From Nocardioides panacis (GTDB taxonomy: Bacteria; Actinomycetota; Actinomycetes; Propionibacteriales; Nocardioidaceae): a stretch of 64,000 nucleotides of DNA. Shown in pieces: positions 36,827-43,924 of this stretch. The notes under the pieces are model-generated. The model was not told the DNA's origin and ran no database searches. It saw nothing but the letters and a program-made list of their open reading frames with translations. Made by a program: the position numbers and the translations under genes. Position 1 is the stretch's first letter. The number at the start of each line of letters is the position of its first letter. Location: positions 3,596,001 through 3,660,000 of the forward strand of contig NZ_CP077062.1 of the NCBI RefSeq assembly GCF_019039255.1. Direction: 5' to 3'.

Positions 36827-37714
36827 TCAGGTGAGCAGCCGCAGCACCAGGGCGAGCGGTGGCCACGCGGTGCGTCCGCGCCGCACCACGGCGTGCGCCC
36901 GCAGGGTCACCCGCGGCTCCGCGAGCGCCAGCACCCGCACCCCGTCGACGACGGCCCGGGCCTGCGGCAGCAGGCCCACCCCGAGCCCGGCGACGATCAG
37001 GTCCTCGACCAGCTCGAGGCTGTCGGCCCGGTGCACCACCCGGGGCACGAAGCCGGCCTGCGAGGCGACCCGGGCGACCGCCTCGAGGTCGGAGTTGTTG
37101 CGCGAGTTCACGATCCAGTCGCTGTCCCGGTAGCGGGCCAGGACGTCGACCGACGTGCCGGGCGCGGGCGGGTCGCCGGCCGGCACGCCGAGACCCCAGT
37201 CCGCCTCCCAGAGCGGGACCGTCTCGAGCGTCGCGTCGAAGCCGGCCGGCGCGAGGGCGAACTCGTAGGTCAGGGCCAGGTCGATGTCGTCGGCGGCGAG
37301 CAGCTCCAGGCACTCGTCCGGCTCGTGCTCCAGGATCTGCAGGTGCACGTCGGGGTGCTCGGCGGCCAGGGTGTGCACGACGGGCATCAGCGTGGCCCGG
37401 ACCGCGGTGGCGAACGCCGCGACCCGCACGGTGCCGGCCGGGACCGCCGACGGGTCGAGGTCCAGCCGGGCCGCCTCGATCGCGGCGAGGATCGTCACGG
37501 CGTGGTCGGCCAGCCGCCGGCCGGCCGGGGTGAGCCGGACCCGCCGGCCCTCCGGCTCGACGAGCGGGGTGCCCACCTCCCGGGCGAGCGCCGCGATCTG
37601 CTGGGAGACCGTCGAGGTGGTCACCGAGAGCACGTCGGCGACGGCCCGCATCGAGCCGAGCCGGGACAGCTCGAGCAGCAGCTCCAGGCGGCGGGGTTCC
37701 ATGGCCAGCATCAT
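36827..37714 (-). CDS. LysR-family transcriptional regulator
   Basis: 295 residues from 37714 (ATG at 37702, MEPRRLELL, is a likely alternative). N-terminal w[47 protein letters not shown], then the effector domain (about 90-295). Divergent from an EamA exporter, with an inverted repeat in the 72-base gap; the standard arrangement for a LysR activator of an exporter. Inducer unknown. Confidence 0.92.
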   Translation of the reverse strand: MMLAMEPRRLELLLELSRLGSMRAVADVLSVTTSTVSQQIAALAREVGTPLVEPEGRRVRLTPAGRRLADHAVTILAAIEAARLDLDPSAVPAGTVRVAAFATAVRATLMPVVHTLAAEHPDVHLQILEHEPDECLELLAADDIDLALTYEFALAPAGFDATLETVPLWEADWGLGVPAGDPPAPGTSVDVLARYRDSDWIVNSRNNSDLEAVARVASQAGFVPRVVHRADSLELVEDLIVAGLGVGLLPQARAVVDGVRVLALAEPRVTLRAHAVVRRGRTAWPPLALVLRLLT

Positions 37715-37734
37715 TCACTGGTCCCGAACGGTAT

Positions 37735-37755
37735 GTCCACCGGACTCACGTGGAC
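37735..37755. promoter_or_regulatory. Inverted repeat GTCCAC-N9-GTGGAC, candidate LysR site
   Basis: 6-bp perfect arms at 37735-37740 and 37750-37755 in the divergent gap between the LysR and EamA genes; a GAACGGT direct repeat flanks it (near 37726 and 37758). Size and position fit a LysR T-N11-A type site. Confidence 0.55.
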
Positions 37756-37786
37756 GCGAACGGTTCTGGCGTCGTCTACTGGGTGC

Positions 37787-38683
37787 ATGAGAACGTCAGC
37801 CCGCTCCGGCACCTTCATGGCCGTCGCCTCGATGACCTGCGTCCAGCTCGGGCTGGCCGCCTCCGTCGGCCTCTTCGACGAGATCGGCCCCGAGGGCGCG
37901 GCCTGGCTGCGGCTGACCTGGGCCGGCGTCCTCGTGCTGGTGCTGGTGCGTCCGCGCCGGTCCGACTTCACCCGGCGCGGGCTGGTCGCCGGGGTGGCCC
38001 TCGGCGTGGTGACCGCCGGCGTGACGATGCTGTTCATGGCGGCGGTGGACCGGCTGCCCCTCGGCACCGCGAGCGCCCTGGAGTTCCTCGGCCCGCTCGG
38101 CGTCGCGGTGGCCCGCAGCCGCGGCGGCCGGCTGCTGCTCTGGCCGCTGCTGGCCGGGGTCGGCGTGCTGCTGCTGACCGAGCCGTGGCGCGGCGCGGTC
38201 GACCCGGTCGGGGTGGCCTTCGCCCTGGGCGCGGCGGTCTGCTGGGCGGCGTACATCCTGCTCACCCAGGCGGTCGGCGACGAGCTCTCCGGGTTGCACG
38301 GGCTGGCCGTCTCGCTGCCGGTCGCCGGGATCGTGGCGACCCTCGTCGCAGGACCGGGGACCTGGCCGTCGCTGACCTGGCAGGTCGCGCTGGTCGGGAT
38401 CGGGCTGGCCTTCCTGCTGCCGGTCGTGCCGTTCAGCCTGGAGATGCTCGCGCTGCGCCGGCTCACCACCGCGGCCTTCGGCACCCTGATGAGCCTGGAG
38501 CCGGCGATCGCCCTCGTCGTCGGGCTGCTGCTGCTGCACCAGGCACCCGGCCTGTGGCCGGTCGTCGGGATCGGGTTCGTGGTCGCCGCCGGGATCGGCG
38601 CCGAGCGCACCGGCGCCCGGGCGCACGCAGCCGCCGGGGTTCCCGCGGCCGCGCCGGGCGTCCCTGCCACACTGGAGCGATGA
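37787..38683 (+). CDS. EamA-type (DMT) exporter, RhtA-like
   Basis: 298 residues, ten TM helices. Features such as [50 protein letters not shown] and [27 protein letters not shown] are typical of the RhtA/YddG-like branch that exports threonine, homoserine or aromatic amino acids. Controlled, by position, by the divergent LysR protein. Overlaps the next gene by four bases (ATGA). Confidence 0.9.
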   Translation: MRTSARSGTFMAVASMTCVQLGLAASVGLFDEIGPEGAAWLRLTWAGVLVLVLVRPRRSDFTRRGLVAGVALGVVTAGVTMLFMAAVDRLPLGTASALEFLGPLGVAVARSRGGRLLLWPLLAGVGVLLLTEPWRGAVDPVGVAFALGAAVCWAAYILLTQAVGDELSGLHGLAVSLPVAGIVATLVAGPGTWPSLTWQVALVGIGLAFLLPVVPFSLEMLALRRLTTAAFGTLMSLEPAIALVVGLLLLHQAPGLWPVVGIGFVVAAGIGAERTGARAHAAAGVPAAAPGVPATLER

Positions 38684-39390
38684 GCGCACGGTTCGAGGAG
38701 CTCGACTGGCGCGAGACGCCGATGGGGGAGATCAGCCTGCGGCGGCGCCGCGAGCCGGTCCTCGACGTGGACGTCTTCGAGGTGCGGCTGGGTGAGGAGT
38801 ACCTCATGTCCAGCCTGTTCACCGTCGCCGAGATCGAGCTGTCCCGGCTCGGCCTCGCCGCGCACCGCGGCACCGGGCTGGACGTGCTCGTCGGCGGGCT
38901 GGGCCTGGGCTACACCGCGGTGGCCGCCCTGGAGGACCCGCGGGTCGACGCGCTCACCGTGGTCGAGGCGCTGCCCGAGGTCGTCGACTGGCACGAACGC
39001 CGCCTGCTGCCGGTCTCCGACGAGCTGGTCTCCGACGAGCGCAGCCGGCTGGTGACCGCCGACTTCTTCACCACGATCGGGGCCGGGCAGCCGCTCTCCC
39101 CCGACGAGGCCGAGCGCCAGTACGACGTGCTGCTCGTCGACATCGACCACAGCCCCCGGCACGTGCTGCACCTGAGCCACGCGGTGTTCTACTCCGCCGC
39201 CGGCCTGCGCCGGATGCGCAAGCGGCTGCGGCCCGACGGCGTGTTCGCACTCTGGTCCGACGACCCGCCGGACCCGGACTTCGTCGGGCTGCTCGAGGCG
39301 GAGTTCGACACCGTCGCCTCGCACGTCGTGGAGTTCGACAACTTCCTCACCGGCGGCACGTCGGCCAACACGGTGTACGTCGCGCGCTAG
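38680..39390 (+). CDS. Spermidine synthase-like methyltransferase-fold protein
   Basis: 236 residues. Rossmann motif [21 protein letters not shown] with acidic end in [20 protein letters not shown], and [25 protein letters not shown] as the polyamine-synthase-like acidic motif. It is shorter than SpeE and lacks the usual DDG of the catalytic site, so aminopropyl transfer is unproven. ATGA overlap with the preceding exporter gene suggests one operon; its stop codon directly abuts that of the convergent acetyltransferase. Confidence 0.82.
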   Translation: MSARFEELDWRETPMGEISLRRRREPVLDVDVFEVRLGEEYLMSSLFTVAEIELSRLGLAAHRGTGLDVLVGGLGLGYTAVAALEDPRVDALTVVEALPEVVDWHERRLLPVSDELVSDERSRLVTADFFTTIGAGQPLSPDEAERQYDVLLVDIDHSPRHVLHLSHAVFYSAAGLRRMRKRLRPDGVFALWSDDPPDPDFVGLLEAEFDTVASHVVEFDNFLTGGTSANTVYVAR

Positions 39391-39966
39391 CTAGCCCCGC
39401 TGCGGCGCGATCGGGACGTCCAGCTCGCCCTTGCGCAGCCGGAACACCTGCAGCCGCAGGTCGTAGTACTTCTCGGTCTCGCCGACCCACTCCATGCCGA
39501 CCCGCTGGGCGGTCGCGGCGCCGCGGCCGTTCTGGGTGCGGACCACCGCGAACAGCTCGTCGACCCCCGAGGCGAACGCGTGGTGCGCGACCGCGTGGCC
39601 GGCCTCCGCGGCGTACCCGTGGCCCCAGGCGTGCGGCGCGAGCTGCCAGGCGACCTCCAGGTCCTCGCCCTGCGGCGGGAGCGGGAGCACCGCCACGCCG
39701 CCGACCAGCTCGCCCGTCCCGGACAGCTCGACCGCCCAGCGACCCTGCGGGGGCTCCAGGTCCTCGCCGAGCCAGGTCCCGATCAGCGAGCGCATCCGGT
39801 CGACGCCGTCGACCCGCTCCATGGCCGGGCTCAGCCAGCGCGCGACGTCCGCCTCGCCGTACACCGCGAGCGCGGCCTCGGCGTCCTCGAGCACCCACGG
39901 GCGCAGGGTCAGCCGCGGCGAGCGGATCGTCCGGCCCTCCACCGTGACCCGGTGCTCACGCGACAC
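39391..39966 (-). CDS. RimJ/RimL-type GNAT acetyltransferase
   Basis: 191 residues, GTG start. IRSPRLTLRPWVLEDAEAALAVYGEADVARWL is the RimJ-like N-terminus; EVAWQLAPHAWGHGYAAEAGHAVAHHAF is the acetyl-CoA motif; NGRGAATAQRVGMEWVGETEKYYDL is the C-terminal motif. Acceptor unknown. Overlaps the upstream DUF427 gene by 11 bases, so the two are co-transcribed. Confidence 0.9.
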   Translation of the reverse strand: MSREHRVTVEGRTIRSPRLTLRPWVLEDAEAALAVYGEADVARWLSPAMERVDGVDRMRSLIGTWLGEDLEPPQGRWAVELSGTGELVGGVAVLPLPPQGEDLEVAWQLAPHAWGHGYAAEAGHAVAHHAFASGVDELFAVVRTQNGRGAATAQRVGMEWVGETEKYYDLRLQVFRLRKGELDVPIAPQRG

Positions 39967-40339
39967 GGTGCACCTCGATGGCGTCCACCCGATCAGGGTA
40001 GAACGCGACGTGGTCCCGCACGACCGCCACCGCGTCGTGCGGGGCGGGGTAGAACCAGGCGGCCGCCGGCACGAGGTCGTCGCCCACCTGCAGCGCGTAG
40101 TAGGAGGCCGCGCCCTTGTAGGGGCAGTACGTCGCGTGGTCGCTGGACCGCAGCACGGCCGGGTCGACGTCGGCCAGCGGGACGTACTGCACGGGCGGGT
40201 ACGACGCTTCGCGCAGCGTGATCGCGTCGACCGTGTCGGCGACGACCCGGCCGCCCAAGCGGACGGTCACGCGCGCGCCGGTCGGCTCGAGGGAGATCGG
40301 GTGGTCGGGTCCGGGGAGGAGGATCAAGGTGTCCGTCAT
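39956..40339 (-). CDS. DUF427 protein
   Basis: 127 residues, the single-domain form of DUF427. Diagnostic: RVTVRLGGRVVADTVDAITLREASYPPVQYVPLADVD, TYCPYKGAASYYALQVGDDLVPAAAWFYPAPHDAVAVVRDHVAFYPDRV. Compact beta fold with a conserved Cys and Tyr cluster; function unknown. First gene of a two-gene unit with the acetyltransferase. Confidence 0.9.
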   Translation of the reverse strand: MTDTLILLPGPDHPISLEPTGARVTVRLGGRVVADTVDAITLREASYPPVQYVPLADVDPAVLRSSDHATYCPYKGAASYYALQVGDDLVPAAAWFYPAPHDAVAVVRDHVAFYPDRVDAIEVHRVA

Positions 40340-40445
40340 ACCGCGAGAACGCCCCGTCCGGGCTGCCCATTCCGCCGCGACACGCTGACCATTCGGTTGA
40401 TTTCTTCACTAACCCTTAAGCCGAGGCCTCCGGAGGCCGACGTAT

Positions 40446-40498
40446 CTCCCTGTGGAGGGGATCCACTTACCGCGGTTGACGCGGGGGGGAACAGGGAG
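40446..40498 (+). ncRNA. Structured leader pairing with the Shine-Dalgarno of the SsgA-like gene
   Basis: CTCCCTGT (40446-40453) and ACAGGGAG (40491-40498) form a perfect 8-bp stem that encloses two small hairpins: GGA/TCC (extendable to GTGGA-TCCAC, 40452-40466) and CCGCG-GTTGA-CGCGG (40470-40484). The 3' strand AGGGAG is the only plausible Shine-Dalgarno for the ATG at 40509, 10 bases on. Pairing would block translation. A separate 14-bp palindrome GGCCTCC-GGAGGCC lies at 40425-40438. No known riboswitch class recognised. Confidence 0.5.
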
Positions 40499-40508
40499 CA
40501 GGTCGCGC

Positions 40509-40955
40509 ATGAACACGAACCAGGACGCCACGTCCGCCTTCTCGCACAGCGTGCCCGGTCGGGCCGTCGTGAGCACCGGCCACCTCTCCGTCGGGACCCC
40601 GGTGGTCGCCGACCTCGGCTACGACGTGAACGACCCCTACGCCGTCGTCGCGATGTTCCGCACCGAGACCCAGGACGTCGAGTGGACGTTCGCCCGGGAC
40701 CTGCTGCACGACGGCCTGACCGAGCCCACCGGCGACGGCGACGTGCACGTGTGGCCCTGCCTCGACGACGAGGGCCGCGCCACGGTGACCATCGAGCTCT
40801 GCTCCGACGGCGGCGACGCCCTCGTGCAGCTCCCGACGCTGGCCGTCGCGGCCTTCGTCGACCAGATGTACACCGCCGTGCCGGCCGGCACCGAGTCCGA
40901 GCACGTCGACCTCGACCGGCTGCTCGCCGAGATCCAGGCCGCCGAGAACGCCTGA
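40509..40955 (+). CDS. SsgA-like protein (SALP), cell division/sporulation regulator family
   Basis: 148 residues. The SALP core is clear: LGYDVNDPYAVVAMFRTETQDVEWTFARDLLHDGLTEPTGDGDVHVWPCLDDEGRATVTIELCSDGGDALVQLPTLAVAAFVDQMYTAVPAG is all one domain, with the VEWTFARDLL signature. In Streptomyces SsgA/SsgB direct FtsZ to sporulation septa; single-copy SALPs in non-sporulating actinobacteria are less understood. Nothing else related to sporulation is nearby. Upstream leader may control its translation. Confidence 0.93.
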   Translation: MNTNQDATSAFSHSVPGRAVVSTGHLSVGTPVVADLGYDVNDPYAVVAMFRTETQDVEWTFARDLLHDGLTEPTGDGDVHVWPCLDDEGRATVTIELCSDGGDALVQLPTLAVAAFVDQMYTAVPAGTESEHVDLDRLLAEIQAAENA

Positions 40956-40975
40956 TCCGGGCGTGGCCGGTCCCG

Positions 40976-41569
40976 TCAGGGGCCGGTGAGGTCCACCGTC
41001 GAGGCGTGCAGGTGCGCGCGCTCGCCGTCGTGGTCCAGGATCACCAGCACCTCCACCGGTCCGCCGTGCGCCCCGAAGGCGTGCGGCACCATCGTGGAGA
41101 ACTCCGCCGCCTGACCGGTCTCCACCAGGACCACCCGGTCCCCCAGGTGCAGCCGGGCGGTGCCCGACAGCACCGTGAACCAGTCGCGCCCCGGGTGCAC
41201 GCCCTGCCGGAGCGGCCCGGCCTCCACCGGCTCGGTGATCCGGATCTTCGCCACCGTCATGCCGTGCGGCGAGCGCTCGCCACCGAGCACCCAGGTGGTG
41301 ACCCCGCGCGACTCGTCGCGGTGCGGCTTGATCACGACGTCGTCGTCGTCAGCCGACTCCACGAGCGCGTCGAGCGTCGTGCCGAGCGCCCGGGCGATCA
41401 CGGTCAGCTGGTCCAGGGCGATCCGCCGGCCGCCGGTCTCGATGCGGCTCAGCGACGAGGGGCTCAGGTGGCACCGGGCGGCCAGCGCGTCCAGCGACCA
41501 CCCGCGCGCCTGGCGCAGCCCCTTGATCCGCTGGCGCACGACGGTGTCCAGGTCGGTCTCTTGCGTCAT
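40976..41569 (-). CDS. XRE-family regulator with C-terminal cupin domain
   Basis: 197 residues from ATG 41569. HTH: RIKGLRQARGWSLDALAARCHLSPSSLSRIETGGRRIALDQLTVIARALGTTLDAL (about 13-70). The cupin (about 100-180) contains GVHPGRDWFTVLSGTARLHLGDRVVLVETGQAAEFSTMVPHAF, the small-molecule-binding part. Divergent from a methyltransferase. A 17-bp palindrome covers its own start codon, which indicates tight autorepression. Confidence 0.93.
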   Translation of the reverse strand: MTQETDLDTVVRQRIKGLRQARGWSLDALAARCHLSPSSLSRIETGGRRIALDQLTVIARALGTTLDALVESADDDDVVIKPHRDESRGVTTWVLGGERSPHGMTVAKIRITEPVEAGPLRQGVHPGRDWFTVLSGTARLHLGDRVVLVETGQAAEFSTMVPHAFGAHGGPVEVLVILDHDGERAHLHASTVDLTGP

Positions 41570-41576
41570 ACGCAAG
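41560..41576. promoter_or_regulatory. 17-bp palindrome over the XRE-cupin start codon, candidate auto-operator
   Basis: CTTGCGT-CAT-ACGCAAG: 7-bp perfect arms around a CAT centre that is the complement of the XRE gene's ATG. A half-site-like ACGCACAA follows at 41592-41599 toward the divergent methyltransferase gene. Likely bound by the XRE protein. Confidence 0.65.
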
Positions 41577-41616
41577 ATGGTATGCCACTAACGCACAACC
41601 GTCGTACCGTGGCGGC

Positions 41617-42441
41617 ATGACCCATGCACACGACCACGACCACGACCAGGCCACCGGACACCCGTCTGGGCGACCCAGCGCCCTGGCCGAGCTGCTCGAC
41701 CTCGACGCCACCGTGCTGCACGCCTCGTGGGCCGACGTGACCGCCTGGGTACGTCGCCTCGGCGACGGCATCCCGCACCGCCGGCTCCTCGACCTCGGGG
41801 CCGGCACCGGGAACGGCACGGTGGCCCTCGCCCAGCGGTTCCTCGGCGCCGAGGTGGTCGCGCTCGACGTGTCGGAGGAGATGCTCGGGCGGGTCCGGCG
41901 CCGGGCCCTGGACCTGGGGCTGGCGGACCGGGTCCGGACCGTCCGCGCCGACCTGGACGCCGGCCTGCCCGACCTCGAGCCCGTCGACCTGGTCTGGGCC
42001 TCGATGTCCCTGCACGAGGTGGCCGACCCGGACCGCGTGCTGGCGGACGCCCACGCGAGGCTGCACCCGGGCGGCCTGCTCGCCCTCGTGGAGATCGACG
42101 GCCCGGTGCGCTTCCTGCCCGACGACGGGCTCGAGGCCCGGCTGACGTCGTTCCCCCACCACGGCCGGGACTGGGCCCGGCTGCTGGAGAAGGCCGGCTT
42201 CGAGCCGGTCGCCGGCCGCACGTTCGACATCGAACTGGCCCCGCCGCACCCGCCGGCCGTCGGTCGCTACGCGCACGCCTGGTTCAGCCACCTCCGCTCG
42301 GCCCTCGCCGGGACCCTCGACCCGCGGGACGCCGCACGCCTCGACGCGCTGGCCGACCCGCACGGTCCGGGCTCGGCGCTGCACCGCGACGACCTCGTCG
42401 TGCACGGCAGGCGCACCGGCTGGGTGGTGCGCCGGCCCTGA
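41617..42441 (+). CDS. Class I SAM-dependent methyltransferase with His-rich N-terminus
   Basis: 274 residues. SAM motif I LLDLGAGTGNGTVALAQRF, motif II VVALDVSEEML, and the later DLVWASMSLHEVADPDRVLADAHARLHPGGLLALVEI. The N-terminus MTHAHDHDHDQ has several His residues and could bind a metal. Substrate unknown; control by the divergent XRE-cupin regulator is inferred. Confidence 0.9.
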   Translation: MTHAHDHDHDQATGHPSGRPSALAELLDLDATVLHASWADVTAWVRRLGDGIPHRRLLDLGAGTGNGTVALAQRFLGAEVVALDVSEEMLGRVRRRALDLGLADRVRTVRADLDAGLPDLEPVDLVWASMSLHEVADPDRVLADAHARLHPGGLLALVEIDGPVRFLPDDGLEARLTSFPHHGRDWARLLEKAGFEPVAGRTFDIELAPPHPPAVGRYAHAWFSHLRSALAGTLDPRDAARLDALADPHGPGSALHRDDLVVHGRRTGWVVRRP

Positions 42442-42452
42442 CGAGCCGCTCC

Positions 42453-42474
42453 GGGACGGTCAAGGAACCGGCCC
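42453..42474. repeat. Imperfect inverted repeat between methyltransferase and small membrane protein genes
   Basis: GGGACGGT-CAAGGA-ACCGGCCC: 8-bp arms with one mismatch, 11 bases after the methyltransferase stop. No T run follows; it may be a weak terminator or an operator for the small membrane gene at 42558. Confidence 0.35.
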
Positions 42475-42557
42475 TCGTCCGGAGGGGATGAGTCGGGCCG
42501 CCGCCCAGCGGTGTTGGCTCGGGAGGACGCCAAAACCCCGCGCCGAAGGGAACCGAC

Positions 42558-42767
42558 ATGACCGGGCTCGAGTGGATCCTCTGGATCATCCTGGCGACGT
42601 TCTACGTGTGCTGCCTGTTCACCGTCTGCATGATCACCTTCCAGAAGGGCCACACCCTGATCGGGATCGTCGGCATCTTCATCCCCCTGCTCTGGCTGGT
42701 CGGTGCGATCCTCCCCGCCCGGCCGGGGTCGAGCTACGAGGCCAGGGAGCGGGCCCGGTTCGCCTAG
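42558..42767 (+). CDS. Small two-TM membrane protein
   Basis: 69 residues: TM helices near 4-25 (LEWILWIILATFYVCCLFTVCM) and 32-52 (HTLIGIVGIFIPLLWLVGAIL), then a short polar tail. GAAGGGAAC precedes the ATG at a good distance. This size and pattern is common in actinobacteria; function unknown. Confidence 0.75.
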   Translation: MTGLEWILWIILATFYVCCLFTVCMITFQKGHTLIGIVGIFIPLLWLVGAILPARPGSSYEARERARFA

Positions 42768-42826
42768 GAGCTACGCGACCTCCGCCCGTACGACCCCGGC
42801 GAGGTGCTCCCGGGGCCGGGCGGTGA

Positions 42827-43568
42827 TCACGACCGCACCATGCCTTCGGTGATCCGCGCCGGCTTGAAGCCCTTGAAGGTCAGGTACACGCCGAGCGAGA
42901 ACTCCCAGACGACGATCGGCGCGGCCACGATCCACCAGGCGGAGCCGTGATGGGTGAGGCCGAGCATCGAGGCGACCGTGACGGCGAGCAGCAGGGGGGC
43001 CGCCGACGAGGCCCATCGCCGGGATCACCTTGGGCACGAGGCCGGACTTGTACATCAGCGTCCCGAGCAGCAGCCCGTTCAGGGCGGGCATCAGGTTGGG
43101 CCCGACCAGGAACACCCAGTTGTAGCTGGCGACCAGGGCCTGGCCGGTGATCTCCAGCGTGTGCGCCTCCGCACCGGTGGCGCCGGGCTGTCGCAGGGAG
43201 ACGACCGTCAGCAGGCTCACGACGCCGATGGCGACGACGGCGGCCTCGAACATCCGGGTGCTGACGAAGCCCAGCGCCATGGACTGGCTCTGCCGCTTCA
43301 TCACCGGGTACAGCGCGACCGCGCTGCCGACCGCGGTCAGGGCGTTGACGAGGTCGAGCAGGGTGCCCCACACCACCTGGGTGTCGGCACCCGAGCCGAT
43401 GATGTAGTGCGGGTCGTCGATCACCGGGCGGAGGAGGAACACGGCCGGGATCGAGCTGGCGAACGTGATCAGGTAGAAGAGACCGCCGAAGAACGCGCTC
43501 CTCCTCGCCGGGTCCATGGACGCTCGCTCCGCGGGCGGGGTGCGGGTGGCGCGGACGGTGGTGGTCAT
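42827..43568 (-). pseudogene. DUF4386 membrane protein, apparent frameshift in a homopolymer
   Basis: From ATG 43568: DPARRSAFFGGLFYLITFASSIPAVFLLRPVID, then about five TM helices up to PAMGLVGGP. There the frame is lost at a run of six G (plus strand 42994-42999); with five, it continues LLLAVTVASMLGLTHHGSAWWIVAAPIVVWEFSLGVYLTFKGFKP and stops at 42827, giving the usual 245 or so residues of DUF4386. Because the error is in a homopolymer the gene is probably intact in reality. Part of a unit with the 88-residue protein and the LuxR regulator. Confidence 0.82.
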
Positions 43569-43593
43569 GTCGTTCTCCTTGGTGGGTGGGCGG

Positions 43594-43860
43594 TCAGCGA
43601 GCGCCGGGGACGTCGTCACCGGGCAGCTGCGACGGGAGGTGCGTCACCGAGACGAGCGGGAGCCCGACGTCGCGCACCTTCTGCAGCAGCCCGTGCAGCG
43701 CGGCCTGGTCGACGACCTCGCCCCGGAGGGTGGTGGTGCCGTCGTTCTCCCGGGTGAGGGTCAGCCCGTCGAACCAGGCGGACCACCGGGGGTCGAGGTG
43801 GCCCTGGAGGCGGATCTCGTACTGCCCTGCCTCGTCCGGACGTCCCTGCGTCTCGCTCAT
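43594..43860 (-). CDS. Conserved small protein next to DUF4386/LuxR genes
   Basis: 88 residues: GQYEIRLQGHLDPRWSAWFDGLTLTREND-GTTTLRGEVVDQAALHGLLQKVRDVGLPLVSVTH. This is a family often found beside LuxR/MalT-type regulators and DUF4386 genes in actinobacteria. Short alpha-beta fold, no catalytic motif, no TM. Function unknown. 25 bases upstream of the DUF4386 gene. Confidence 0.85.
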   Translation of the reverse strand: MSETQGRPDEAGQYEIRLQGHLDPRWSAWFDGLTLTRENDGTTTLRGEVVDQAALHGLLQKVRDVGLPLVSVTHLPSQLPGDDVPGAR

Positions 43861-43895
43861 GGCCTGAAGCTAGGGCCGGACGGGGTGAGTGGGGA

Positions 43896-43911
43896 TCACC
43901 AGATGTGGTGA
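43896..43911. promoter_or_regulatory. Inverted repeat TCACCA-GATG-TGGTGA upstream of the 88-residue gene
   Basis: Perfect 6-4-6 repeat, 36 bases upstream of the minus-strand start at 43860 and 14 bases after the LuxR gene stop. A good candidate target for the adjacent MalT-type LuxR protein. Confidence 0.5.
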
Positions 43912-43924
43912 ACCCGGTGCTGAC

